A stretch of DNA of 64,000 nt from the NCBI GenBank assembly GCA_964536015.1, contig CAZHVS010000012.1:31185-95184 (forward strand). The letters run 5' to 3'. Numbering within the stretch: position 1 is the first letter of the stretch; each line of letters starts with the position of its first letter. Shown piece after piece: positions 28,501 through 37,139 of the stretch. The position numbers and the translations under genes were made by a program. A model generated the notes under the pieces. That model did no database searches and was not told where the DNA came from. It was given only the letters and a program-made list of their open reading frames with translations. The DNA is from CAZHVS01 sp964536015 (GTDB taxonomy: Bacteria > Bacteroidota > Ignavibacteria > Ignavibacteriales > Ignavibacteriaceae).

Positions 28501-29541
28501 ATGGAAGCTATAACAAAAAAACTCTCATTCCTTGACAGATATCTTACGCTCTGGATTTTTCTTGCAATGTTTATTGGAGTGTTTTCTGGTTATCTGTTTC
28601 CAGGAATTGTTGATTTCTGGAATTCATTTCAGAGCGGGACAACAAATATTCCCATTGCAATTGGTTTGATTTTAATGATGTACCCACCGCTCGCCAAAGT
28701 TAAATACGAAGAGCTTGGTGACGTTTTCAAAAATGTGAAAGTACTTACTTTGTCTCTTGTTCAAAACTGGATAATCGGACCTATTCTTATGTTCTTTCTC
28801 GCAATAATTTTTCTTCCGGATTATCCCGAATATATGGCGGGATTGATTTTGATTGGGCTTGCAAGATGCATTGCTATGGTAATTGTGTGGAATGAACTTG
28901 CAAAAGGAGATACTGAATATGCAGCGGGTCTGGTTGCTTTTAATTCAATTTTCCAGGTTTTGTTTTTCTCTGTTTATGCTTATGTGTTTCTAACCGTTTT
29001 TCCTTCCTGGTTAGGATTAAAGACATTTGCTGTTGATATTACAATTGGACAAATAGCTGAATCCGTTTTCATTTATCTCGGCATACCATTCATAGCCGGT
29101 ATGATTACACGCTTCACTCTACTAAAACTAAAAAGTAAAGAGTGGTACGAGAAAAAATTTATTCCTAAGATTTCGCCTATTACCTTAATCGCTCTGCTAT
29201 TTACAATTGTTGTTATGTTTTCTCTTAAAGGCGAATACATTGTAAAAATTCCAATTGACGTAATAAGAATAGCAATACCTTTGGTGCTTTATTTTGTAAT
29301 TATGTTTTTTGTTTCGTTTTATATGGGACAAAAAGTTGGAGCTGATTATGCAAAAACTGCAACGCTCTCCTTTACTGCGGCCAGCAACAACTTTGAACTT
29401 GCCATTGCAGTTGCAATTGCTGTATTTGGAATAAATTCAGGTGAAGCTTTTGCTGCTGTTATTGGTCCGCTAGTGGAAGTACCAGTATTAATTAGTCTGG
29501 TCAATGTTGCCATTTGGTTTAAGAAAAAAATCTTTGTTTAA
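28501..29541 (+). CDS. ACR3-family arsenite efflux transporter
   Basis: 346-residue permease with ten hydrophobic helices that pumps As(III) out of the cell by proton antiport. Family hallmarks: the Cys-containing LARCIAMVIVWNELAKGD near residue 120, NWIIGPILMFFLAI, and the GPLVEVPVLISLVNV end segment. With arsR, arsC and arsM upstream and downstream the function is firm. Sometimes named arsB or acr3. Confidence 0.95.
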   Translation: MEAITKKLSFLDRYLTLWIFLAMFIGVFSGYLFPGIVDFWNSFQSGTTNIPIAIGLILMMYPPLAKVKYEELGDVFKNVKVLTLSLVQNWIIGPILMFFLAIIFLPDYPEYMAGLILIGLARCIAMVIVWNELAKGDTEYAAGLVAFNSIFQVLFFSVYAYVFLTVFPSWLGLKTFAVDITIGQIAESVFIYLGIPFIAGMITRFTLLKLKSKEWYEKKFIPKISPITLIALLFTIVVMFSLKGEYIVKIPIDVIRIAIPLVLYFVIMFFVSFYMGQKVGADYAKTATLSFTAASNNFELAIAVAIAVFGINSGEAFAAVIGPLVEVPVLISLVNVAIWFKKKIFV

Positions 29542-29566
29542 AATTTATTAATATGCTGGGTTAAGA

Positions 29567-30376
29567 ATGAAAACTGAAAATAAGCTTAAGGACATTGTTA
29601 AAGAAAAATATGGAAAAATAGCTTTCGCTGCTAAATCTACTGGATGTTGTAATTCGTCAACTTCCTGTTGTAACAATTCTTCAAGCGTTGAATTTATTAT
29701 GATAGGAGATGAGTATAAAAATTTAAACGGGTATGTCCCCGATGCGGATCTCGGTTTAGGTTGTGGTTTGCCAACTGAAGTTGCTGGCATTAAAGAGGGA
29801 GATATAGTTTTAGACCTTGGTTGTGGTGCTGGTAATGATGTTTTTATTGCTCGTTCTGTTGTCGGAGAAAAAGGAAAAGTTATCGGTATTGATATGACCG
29901 CTGAAATGATTGAGAAAGCAAAGAATAATAATTCATTGACTAATTTTGATAATGTTGAATTTCGACTTGGAGAAATTGAATCTCTGCCAGTTGATGATAA
30001 TTCTATAGATGTTGTAATAAGCAATTGTGTCCTTAATCTTGTTCCTGATAAAGAGAAAGCTTTTAAAGAAATTCTAAGAGTACTTAAACCCGGGGCTCAC
30101 TTCTGTATTTCTGACACAGTATTAAATGGAGAATTACCGGAAGAATTTAAAAAATCAGCCGAGTTATACACGGGTTGTATCTCTGGTGCACTAAAAAAAG
30201 ATGATTATTTAAATATCATTTTCAAAACTGGTTTTAATAATGTCGAAATAGTAAAATCAAAAGAAATTAATTTACCGGAAGAAATTTTGCAAAAACATCT
30301 TTCGTCAGATGAATTAAAACAATTTAAGAAAAATAGCGTGGGAATTTTCAGCATTACCATAAAAGGAAAGAAGTAA
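29567..30376 (+). CDS. arsM: Arsenite S-adenosylmethionine methyltransferase
   Basis: SAM-dependent enzyme converting As(III) to methylated forms. The SAM site is DLGCGAGNDVFIA near residue 84 and IGIDMTAEMI. The As-binding Cys are visible in DLGLGCGLPTEV, SNCVLNLV and YTGCISGAL, equivalent to three of the four conserved Cys of CmArsM. The N-terminus has an unusual cluster of Cys pairs at residues 25-35 (GCCNSSTSCCNNSS), common in ArsM of this kind and likely metalloid-binding. The gene starts 25 bases after ACR3 and the permease gene follows 8 bases after it. Confidence 0.93.
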   Translation: MKTENKLKDIVKEKYGKIAFAAKSTGCCNSSTSCCNNSSSVEFIMIGDEYKNLNGYVPDADLGLGCGLPTEVAGIKEGDIVLDLGCGAGNDVFIARSVVGEKGKVIGIDMTAEMIEKAKNNNSLTNFDNVEFRLGEIESLPVDDNSIDVVISNCVLNLVPDKEKAFKEILRVLKPGAHFCISDTVLNGELPEEFKKSAELYTGCISGALKKDDYLNIIFKTGFNNVEIVKSKEINLPEEILQKHLSSDELKQFKKNSVGIFSITIKGKK

Positions 30377-30384
30377 ATTTTATT

Positions 30385-31689
30385 ATGAACTGGAAAGAAC
30401 AATATAAATCATTTTTGTGGGTATCAGGATTTTTTCTGCTTGCATACTTTATGCCCATTGAAACAGAAAAATTTAAAAATGCAATTATTGATGCTTTTAC
30501 ACTTGCAAAATGGTATGCACAAGAACATGTTTTACTTTGCCTTGTACCTGCTTTTTTTATCGCTGGTACGATTGCAGTGTTTATAAGTCAGGCTGCTGTT
30601 ATAAAATATCTTGGTGGAAAAGCAAAAAAATGGGTTGCATATACAGTGGCTGCAACAAGCGGGACAATTTTAGCTGTTTGTTCCTGTACTGTTTTACCAT
30701 TGTTTTCATCAATACATAAAAGAGGAGCTGGACTGGGTCCGGCAATAGCATTTCTTTATTCGGGTCCGGCAATAAATATTCTTGCTATAATTTTAACAGC
30801 AAGAATACTTGGATTTGAACTTGGTATTGCCCGCGTTATCGGAGCCGTTTCGTTCAGTGTTATAATTGGATTAGTCATGTCTTTCATTTACCGAAAAGAA
30901 GAAAAAGAAAGAAACGGCAACAACACCGTTGTTCCAGAGATAGAAGAATCCAGACCTATCTGGCAAACAACTCTTCACTTCTTTATTCTTGTTGCAATAC
31001 TTGTATTTGTCAACTGGGGAAAACCTTCAAATGAAACCGAAGGTTTCTGGTATTTTATGTTTGCAAACAAATGGTTTATAACATCCATCTTTGGTGCAGG
31101 ATTCGCATTCTCTTTAATATACATAATAAAAGTTAAAAAACTCTTTGTTGTTTTAGGAACCGCCTCTGTTATTATTTCGGCTTATTTCTTTTACCACACC
31201 CCCACAATTCCTTTTGTTGTAGGTGTAATTACAACAACTATTGCGTTAACTTTTAGTGATGATGAACCAAATCAATGGCTTGGTGAGACCTGGGGATTTG
31301 CAAAACAAATTATGCCTCTTCTCGGTGCGGGTGTTTTAGTTGCGGGATTTCTTCTCGGCTCAGCCGAAGGAAATGGAGGAATAATTCCAAAAGATTGGAT
31401 TTATGCTCTTGTTGGAGGAAACTCTTTATTCTCTAATCTTTTTGCTTCAGTTACAGGGGCATTTATGTACTTTGCAACTTTAACTGAAATACCGATACTT
31501 CAAGGCTTGATAAAAAATGGAATGGGAAAAGGTCCGGCACTTGCTTTACTTCTTGCTGGCCCGGCTTTATCACTACCAAATATGCTTGTAATCAGGAGCG
31601 TAATAGGTACACAGAAAACAGTTGTATATGTTTCCCTTGTAATAATAATGGCTACAATAACAGGTATAATTTATGGTTGGATATTTTAA
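30385..31689 (+). CDS. ArsP/SO_0444-type permease
   Basis: 434-residue integral membrane protein of the DUF318 permease family with two homologous halves. The first carries AVCSCTVLPLFSSIHKRGAGLGPAIAFLYSGPAINI, here seen around residues 92-130, with the paired Cys; the second has GKGPALALLLAGPALSLPNML. Relatives (ArsP) export methylarsenite and aromatic arsenicals, others Cu/Zn. Immediately after arsM, export of the methylated product is the natural inference. Confidence 0.85.
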   Translation: MNWKEQYKSFLWVSGFFLLAYFMPIETEKFKNAIIDAFTLAKWYAQEHVLLCLVPAFFIAGTIAVFISQAAVIKYLGGKAKKWVAYTVAATSGTILAVCSCTVLPLFSSIHKRGAGLGPAIAFLYSGPAINILAIILTARILGFELGIARVIGAVSFSVIIGLVMSFIYRKEEKERNGNNTVVPEIEESRPIWQTTLHFFILVAILVFVNWGKPSNETEGFWYFMFANKWFITSIFGAGFAFSLIYIIKVKKLFVVLGTASVIISAYFFYHTPTIPFVVGVITTTIALTFSDDEPNQWLGETWGFAKQIMPLLGAGVLVAGFLLGSAEGNGGIIPKDWIYALVGGNSLFSNLFASVTGAFMYFATLTEIPILQGLIKNGMGKGPALALLLAGPALSLPNMLVIRSVIGTQKTVVYVSLVIIMATITGIIYGWIF

Positions 31690-31710
31690 ACAAAGTCAAG
31701 AAAACAAAAT

Positions 31711-32376
31711 ATGAAGACCTTTTGTATCATACTCATTTTTATCTTCTGCGCTGAGAATTATTCTTCTACTAATTTATATGAACGAATGCGCTCTATCATT
31801 TCAGAAATAAACATTGAACTAAACGATAATAAATTACCGCGAAAAAGCGATGTGTCAAGGCTTAATAAATTAATCTACAATTTAAAGAAAACAGAAAATC
31901 TTAAAGAAGATAAAAAGCAAGATATTGATTATATAATCAAAGTAAATGAATTATTTAATAGCTTTAAAACTTTCAATATTGTATTTAAAGAACGCATTGA
32001 GGTTGATTCATTAAAAAAAATATTTAGAATCGTTAACAGTAAATTCAATTCCATTGCAGGTAATTATTTTTATAAGAAAGTAATAAAATCAACAAAAATT
32101 AAAATAATATTCTTTTCAACCTCAATGTCGTGTGAATGCACTTTAGAGATGTGTTACAAACAAGAATCCGAAATTCAAAAACTATATAAGAATAATTTCA
32201 ATAAATTTGAGTATGCAACTATCGACTGTTTTGGTAATTTTGAATTAATGTCAGAATATGGAATAGGATATATCCCCGTTGCCGTTATTACAGACTCAAA
32301 CAATAATGAAATTAAAAGATTTGAAAGAGATGAAAATTTATTTAATAATTTATTAACTTTTTTTAATGGAGAATAA
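31711..32376 (+). CDS. Exported protein with C-terminal thioredoxin-like fold, unknown
   Basis: 221 residues. An N-terminal hydrophobic segment looks like a signal peptide (KTFCIILIFIFCAE). The middle (about 25-115) is helical and charged. The last 90 residues look thioredoxin-like: strand KIIFFSTS, then a Cys-rich turn SCECTLEMC in place of CxxC, a later TIDCFG, and a putative cis-Pro segment IGYIPVAVI. I recognise no named family. It ends one base before the mini-thioredoxin start, inside the arsenic operon, suggesting a thiol role outside the cytoplasm. Confidence 0.6.
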   Translation: MKTFCIILIFIFCAENYSSTNLYERMRSIISEINIELNDNKLPRKSDVSRLNKLIYNLKKTENLKEDKKQDIDYIIKVNELFNSFKTFNIVFKERIEVDSLKKIFRIVNSKFNSIAGNYFYKKVIKSTKIKIIFFSTSMSCECTLEMCYKQESEIQKLYKNNFNKFEYATIDCFGNFELMSEYGIGYIPVAVITDSNNNEIKRFERDENLFNNLLTFFNGE

Positions 32377-32377
32377 A

Positions 32378-32617
32378 ATGATAGCTGTTAAAATACTCGG
32401 CACCGGCTGTAAAAAGTGCCAGAATCTTGAAAACAAAGTAAGAGAACTTGTGGCATTAAACAATATTAGCGCAACTATAGAAAAGGTTACCGATATACAA
32501 GAAATGATGGCTTATGGAATAATGATGACCCCGGGATTGGTTATAAATGAAAAAGTAAAAAGCTCTGGTATAATTCCAACGGATGAGCAAATTCTAACAT
32601 GGCTTAAGGAAAATTAA
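32378..32617 (+). CDS. Second mini-thioredoxin (MTH895/TM0996 type)
   Basis: 79-residue paralogue of the protein at 26359-26610, with active site GTGCKKC and MMTPGLVINE. Start at 32378 is chosen because GGAG lies 6 bases upstream and an earlier ATG at 32366 would overlap the previous gene. The exported thioredoxin begins 2 bases after its stop, so the three genes form a tight redox block with ccdA. Confidence 0.88.
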   Translation: MIAVKILGTGCKKCQNLENKVRELVALNNISATIEKVTDIQEMMAYGIMMTPGLVINEKVKSSGIIPTDEQILTWLKEN

Positions 32618-32619
32618 TT

Positions 32620-32991
32620 ATGAAGTTAACTGGTTTTTTAATTACAATTTTTATGATTGTTTTATCTTTGTATTCATTCCCTCAAAACAACAATCAGATT
32701 AAACCAAAAGTAACATTTATCGAACTCGGTTCTGATAAATGTATTCCCTGCAAACAAATGCAGCCAATATTAAAGTCTATTGAAAAAAAATATGGAAGTC
32801 AGATTAAAGTAATTTTTTATGATGTATGGAAAGATGATAAGCCTGCCAAAAAATATGGAATTCAACTTATACCTACACAAGTTTTTTTAGATGAAGCAGG
32901 AAAAGAATTTTTCAGGCATGAAGGTTTTTATCCAGAAGCCGAAATCGATAAACTATTACAAAAAAAAGGGTTAAAAACTATTGCTGAATAA
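32620..32991 (+). CDS. Exported thioredoxin-family protein
   Basis: 123 residues: signal peptide or membrane anchor (1-21, ending SFPQ), then a thioredoxin domain with the active site DKCIPCKQM near 41-47 and cis-Pro in LIPTQVFLD. It is probably a periplasmic reductase or oxidant scavenger kept reduced by CcdA, whose gene follows 24 bases later. Confidence 0.9.
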   Translation: MKLTGFLITIFMIVLSLYSFPQNNNQIKPKVTFIELGSDKCIPCKQMQPILKSIEKKYGSQIKVIFYDVWKDDKPAKKYGIQLIPTQVFLDEAGKEFFRHEGFYPEAEIDKLLQKKGLKTIAE

Positions 32992-33015
32992 AATCGGCAT
33001 TATTAAAAGAAAATT

Positions 33016-33717
33016 ATGATTGAAGAAATTTTCACTGCTTTAAGTAACGCTCTTTATCAAAATTATTGGATTGCATTGCTTGCCTCTTTTGGATGGGGAG
33101 TTTTATCTATTCTTTTATCTCCCTGTCATCTATCCAGCATTCCGCTTGTTGTTGGATATATAAGCTCACAAGGCAGGATATCTCTTTGCAGAACATTTAA
33201 TATTTCACTGATTTTTTCTGTTGGAATATTAATTACAATTACCGCAATCGGAATAATAACAGCAGCACTTGGCAGATTAATGGGCGATGTTGGTTCTATT
33301 GGAAATTATCTTGTCGCGGGAATTTTCTTTTTGGTAGGTCTATATCTATTAGATGTAATTAAAATCGATTGGAATAGAACTGCATTAAAACAAACTAAAT
33401 CAAAAGGGATATTGGCTGCATTACTTCTGGGTTTGCTATTTGGCATTGCACTTGGACCCTGCACATTCGCTTATATGGCTCCTGTACTTGGTGTAGTGTT
33501 TCAAACTGCAAAGACAAATTTTATTTCAGCTGCATTACTGCTCCTATCATTTGGTCTTGGTCATTGTTCTGTAATTGTTGTCGCTGGCACACTTACCAAT
33601 CAAGTACAGAAATACTTAAACTGGTCAGACGAATCTAAAACTATACTATGGATAAAAAAAATATGTGGCGTACTTGTTATCCTTGGGGGAATATATTTGC
33701 TTTATAATGTAAATTAA
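33016..33717 (+). CDS. CcdA/DsbD-type transmembrane thiol transporter
   Basis: 233-residue inner-membrane protein with six helices. The two redox Cys are in LLSPCHLSSIPLV (helix 1) and ALGPCTFAYMAPV (helix 4), the CcdA pattern. It carries electrons from cytosolic thioredoxin to exported thiol proteins. Last gene of the arsenic island; it pairs with the exported thioredoxin immediately upstream. Confidence 0.92.
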   Translation: MIEEIFTALSNALYQNYWIALLASFGWGVLSILLSPCHLSSIPLVVGYISSQGRISLCRTFNISLIFSVGILITITAIGIITAALGRLMGDVGSIGNYLVAGIFFLVGLYLLDVIKIDWNRTALKQTKSKGILAALLLGLLFGIALGPCTFAYMAPVLGVVFQTAKTNFISAALLLLSFGLGHCSVIVVAGTLTNQVQKYLNWSDESKTILWIKKICGVLVILGGIYLLYNVN

Positions 33718-33859
33718 TTTATCTGTTTAATACAATTTTACATGTCTGTTAAATTAAACTCTTTTTCTAAATTCTCATCTACGGTGTAAGAACAATTCAT
33801 TTTGTTGATTTAATTCTTTATAATATTTTAGGGTATAAAATAATTTAAATTTCTGACTT

Positions 33860-34306
33860 ATGCCCCACAAAGAAAAAAAATATCATGAGTTTGCTGAGTT
33901 AATCTGCGAGCTTACACGCTTTTGCAATATTAAAGAAGAGTATTTTGCTGCAAGTTTTCATCTTTCACCTACAGAGGTGAAATTTCTTAAATTATTCACA
34001 TTTCAGGATGTTATATCTATTAAAAACTTACGTGAAAAATTAAAACTAAGCCCTGGACGAGTAACTCATATTTTAAAGTCTTTGGAAGCCAAAAAACTTC
34101 TTTCGCGAATTCCCGATGAAACAGATAAACGCAACCAGATTGTCAAATTATTGCCCAAAGCTATTCCTCTTATTAAAAACTTACAATCGAACTATATAAA
34201 CTTGCACAAAGATATTTTAAAAAATGTAAAACAAACCGAAATCAAAAATATTTATTCTTCGCTTTTCATTCTCGTTAGTGTATTCAAAAAATGGGTAGAA
34301 GAATAA
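33860..34306 (+). CDS. MarR-family transcriptional regulator
   Basis: 148 residues with a winged helix: LREKLKLSPGRVTHILKSLEAKKLLSRI and the wing DETDKRNQIVKLL, where the Asp-x-Arg motif is typical of MarR. Three N-terminal Cys (about 11, 16) occur in ELICELTRFCN, which could allow thiol sensing, though this is inference. It is 48 bases upstream of the octaheme reductase gene and probably controls that operon. Confidence 0.85.
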   Translation: MPHKEKKYHEFAELICELTRFCNIKEEYFAASFHLSPTEVKFLKLFTFQDVISIKNLREKLKLSPGRVTHILKSLEAKKLLSRIPDETDKRNQIVKLLPKAIPLIKNLQSNYINLHKDILKNVKQTEIKNIYSSLFILVSVFKKWVEE

Positions 34307-34354
34307 AAGTTTATACTATAAAACAATGCACAACTTAAACAATAGAGAAATATT

Positions 34355-35932
34355 ATGAAGAAAGTAATTGTAATCCTTGCTTTTATTGGATTGCTGGTTA
34401 TTATCGCGATTGGAACTCTTTCACAAAAGGAAATTGATCCTTCCGGCATAATGAAACTTAAAGAAAAATATTCCAAGAAGGAAAAACCCAAAGTTGATCA
34501 TAGCAGATTTACTGTTCTGCAACAAAAATTTACTACACCACAACAAGTTACCAAAGCCTGCGAATCATGCCATAATCTGACGGCTCACCAGGTCATGAAT
34601 TCTAATCACTGGAACTGGGAACGTGAAGAATATGTACAAAACCGCGGAGTTATTTATCTTGGAAAAGGAAATGCCATAAATAATTTCTGTATTGGAACGC
34701 AGGGGAATGAAAAAAGTTGCGCCAAGTGTCATATTGGATTTGGTATGGATAAAAACAAAACTGTGTTTACCGATTCATTGAATATTGATTGTCTTGTTTG
34801 TCACGATAACTCTGAAACATATGCTAAAGCAAGCGAACAAGGCGGAGCTCCGGAAATGACTCTTAACTTCAACCTTATCGCTCAGAGTGTTGGAAAGCCC
34901 AAAAGAAGCAACTGCGGAGTTTGTCATTTCTTTGGCGGCGGTGGTAATGGAGTTAAACACGGTGACCTTGAAATGACACAGTTTGAACCTTCAAAGGATA
35001 TTGACATTCACATGGCTGTTGATGGAGCTAACTTAAAATGTATTGATTGCCACACAACTGAACAGCATAATATTTCTGGCAAATTATATTCGCTTTCATC
35101 AATGAATCACAATCGTAACAATTGCGAACAATGTCATACAGATGTTCCTCACAAAGATGACATTATTAATGAACATTCTTTAAAGGTCGCCTGTCAGACC
35201 TGCCATATACCAACCTATGCAAAAGGAAATTCAACAAAAATGTACTGGGATTGGTCAACTGCAGGAAAATTAAAAGACGGTGAACCTTACGAAGAAGATG
35301 ACAGCCTTGGAAACCACTCTTATTTATCAATTAAAGGTAGTTTTGTGTGGGCAAGAAATGTAAAGCCTGATTATATCTGGTTTAACGGAACAGCTTCTCA
35401 TTATCTTGAAGGAGATAAAATACAGGACACCACCAAACCGCTTGTATTAAATCAATTACATGGTTCTTACAATGATGATGATTCTAAAATTATTCCCGTA
35501 AAAATTCACATAGCAAAGCAACCTTACGATCCTGTAAACAGAATTTTAATTCAACCAAAATTATATTCAGATAAAGCTGGTGAGGGAGCCTTCTGGAAAG
35601 ATTTTAACTGGTTGACCGCTGCTCAAGTTGGAATGAAAGATATAGGCTTACCCTTCAGTGGAAAAATTTCTTTTATAAAAACTGAAATGTACTGGCCACT
35701 AAATCATATGGTTGCAAGTAAAGAAAACACTGTCCAATGCAACGAATGTCACACGCACGAAAATTCACGCCTTGCAGGTTTAAATGATTTTTATTTGCCC
35801 GGCAGAGATTATTCTTCTCTGGTCGATTCAGGAGGAAAGTGGCTGTTGATTTTAACTTTAATCGGAATATTTATTCACGCTTCTATACGGTTTTATTCTT
35901 ACAGAAAAATTAAAAATGGAGCATCAAAATGA
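34355..35932 (+). CDS. Octaheme c-type cytochrome, tetrathionate reductase family
   Basis: 525-residue multiheme protein with eight CxxCH motifs, at about residues 69, 122, 146, 187, 229, 257, 280 and 462. It has an N-terminal membrane anchor (2-21) and a second helix near the C-terminus (about 494-515). Number, order and the isolated last heme match Otr of Shewanella, which reduces tetrathionate in vitro and also nitrite and hydroxylamine, so the natural substrate is not settled. The following cytochrome b and thiosulfate-transporter genes favour sulfur chemistry. The next gene overlaps its stop by 4 bases. Confidence 0.9.
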   Translation: MKKVIVILAFIGLLVIIAIGTLSQKEIDPSGIMKLKEKYSKKEKPKVDHSRFTVLQQKFTTPQQVTKACESCHNLTAHQVMNSNHWNWEREEYVQNRGVIYLGKGNAINNFCIGTQGNEKSCAKCHIGFGMDKNKTVFTDSLNIDCLVCHDNSETYAKASEQGGAPEMTLNFNLIAQSVGKPKRSNCGVCHFFGGGGNGVKHGDLEMTQFEPSKDIDIHMAVDGANLKCIDCHTTEQHNISGKLYSLSSMNHNRNNCEQCHTDVPHKDDIINEHSLKVACQTCHIPTYAKGNSTKMYWDWSTAGKLKDGEPYEEDDSLGNHSYLSIKGSFVWARNVKPDYIWFNGTASHYLEGDKIQDTTKPLVLNQLHGSYNDDDSKIIPVKIHIAKQPYDPVNRILIQPKLYSDKAGEGAFWKDFNWLTAAQVGMKDIGLPFSGKISFIKTEMYWPLNHMVASKENTVQCNECHTHENSRLAGLNDFYLPGRDYSSLVDSGGKWLLILTLIGIFIHASIRFYSYRKIKNGASK

Positions 35933-36597
35933 GCAAGAAACAGGTTTATATATACAAAAGTTTTGAAAGGTTCTGGCACTGGATGCAGGCAATACTTATA
36001 TTTTTTCTTGCTTTTACCGGTTTTGAAATTCATGGCACTTATACTTTTTTTGGTTATCGAGAAGCCGTCAGATACCATAATATCTCTGCATACTTACTAA
36101 TTGCTTTAATTGTGTTTGCAATTTTCTGGCACTTAACTACAGGTGAATACAAACAATATATTCCAACTTTCAAAAATATTAAAGCACAGCTTGATTATTA
36201 TATATTCGGGATCTTCCGTAATACCCCGCACCCGACAAAAAAAACTGTATTAAGTAAACTTAATCCATTACAAAAACTAACTTACTTTGGTTTGAAGATT
36301 CTGGTTATTCCTTTAAGTGTTACTTCTGGTTTACTTTATATGTTCTACCGCTATCCCAGCAAACAAGGAGTTGAAGCTATCAATATTCAATCGCTTGAAG
36401 TAATTGCTATATTTCACACTATTGCTGCAATTCTTCTTGTAATTTTTATTGTAACACATCTTTACTTAATAACAACCGGAGAAAACTTAACATCAAACCT
36501 AAAAGCAATGTTAACCGGTTATGAAGAACTGGAAGATGAACATCATCAAGAAGAAAAAAATGATGACAAAAATTTATCAACACAAAATTCAGATTAG
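35929..36597 (+). CDS. Membrane cytochrome b, quinol-oxidising partner
   Basis: 222 residues, four main helices, of the hydrogenase/formate-dehydrogenase cytochrome b family. Likely heme His in FERFWHWMQ, RYHNISAY, FWHLTTG and IFHTIAAIL/VTHLYL. It would pass electrons between the quinone pool and the octaheme protein. It overlaps that gene's stop, a sign of coupled synthesis. The C-terminus is a charged HHQEEKNDDKN tail. Confidence 0.88.
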   Translation: MSKKQVYIYKSFERFWHWMQAILIFFLAFTGFEIHGTYTFFGYREAVRYHNISAYLLIALIVFAIFWHLTTGEYKQYIPTFKNIKAQLDYYIFGIFRNTPHPTKKTVLSKLNPLQKLTYFGLKILVIPLSVTSGLLYMFYRYPSKQGVEAINIQSLEVIAIFHTIAAILLVIFIVTHLYLITTGENLTSNLKAMLTGYEELEDEHHQEEKNDDKNLSTQNSD

Positions 36598-36605
36598 AGG
36601 ACTTT

Positions 36606-37124
36606 ATGCAAGATACTAAATATATGAATCCGTACCTAGCAGGAGTATTGCTTGGACTTTTACTTCTTGCAACAATATATATTACCGGCAGAGGTCTTGG
36701 TGCAAGCGGAGCAATCAAAAGTTATGCTGTAACTGTTGTTGAAAAAGTTGCACCAACACACGCTTCAGAAACAAAATTTTACCAAGAATATAGCAAAGAA
36801 CATTCAGGCACAAGTCCATTAATGAACTGGCTTGTGTTTGAGGTTACAGGAGTTTTAATTGGTGCATTTTTGTCCGGACTAATATCAAACAGGTTGAACT
36901 TTAAGTTTGAAAAAGGTCCTCGTTCAACAACAAAGATTAGGGTTGCAGGAGCATTAATTGGCGGTTTGCTCTGGGGAATTGGTTCTCAACTTGGTCGTGG
37001 TTGTACAAGTGGCGCCGCATTAAGTGGACTGGCAGTAATGTCAACTGGTGGAATTATTACAATGTTTGCAATATTCGCCGGCGCTTATGTTTTCGCCTAC
37101 TTTTTCAGAAAAATGTGGATTTAA
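36606..37124 (+). CDS. YeeE/YedE-family transporter, first half (sulfur module)
   Basis: 172 residues with four helices and the conserved GRGCTSGAALSGLA motif. Equivalent in size and order to the gene at 26642 but more like typical thiosulfate YeeE. It follows the cytochrome b gene after 8 bases. If the reductase produces thiosulfate from tetrathionate, this transporter would recover it. Confidence 0.85.
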   Translation: MQDTKYMNPYLAGVLLGLLLLATIYITGRGLGASGAIKSYAVTVVEKVAPTHASETKFYQEYSKEHSGTSPLMNWLVFEVTGVLIGAFLSGLISNRLNFKFEKGPRSTTKIRVAGALIGGLLWGIGSQLGRGCTSGAALSGLAVMSTGGIITMFAIFAGAYVFAYFFRKMWI

Positions 37125-37139
37125 TAAGGAGATTTTAAA

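Noticed and set aside
33588..33600. TGGCAC as a sigma54 -24 element
   Set aside because: It is inside the coding sequence of ccdA and no TTGC lies at the required distance.
35968..35985. TGGCAC as a sigma54 -24 element
   Set aside because: It lies within the cytochrome b gene (codons for WHWM) without a matching -12 half.
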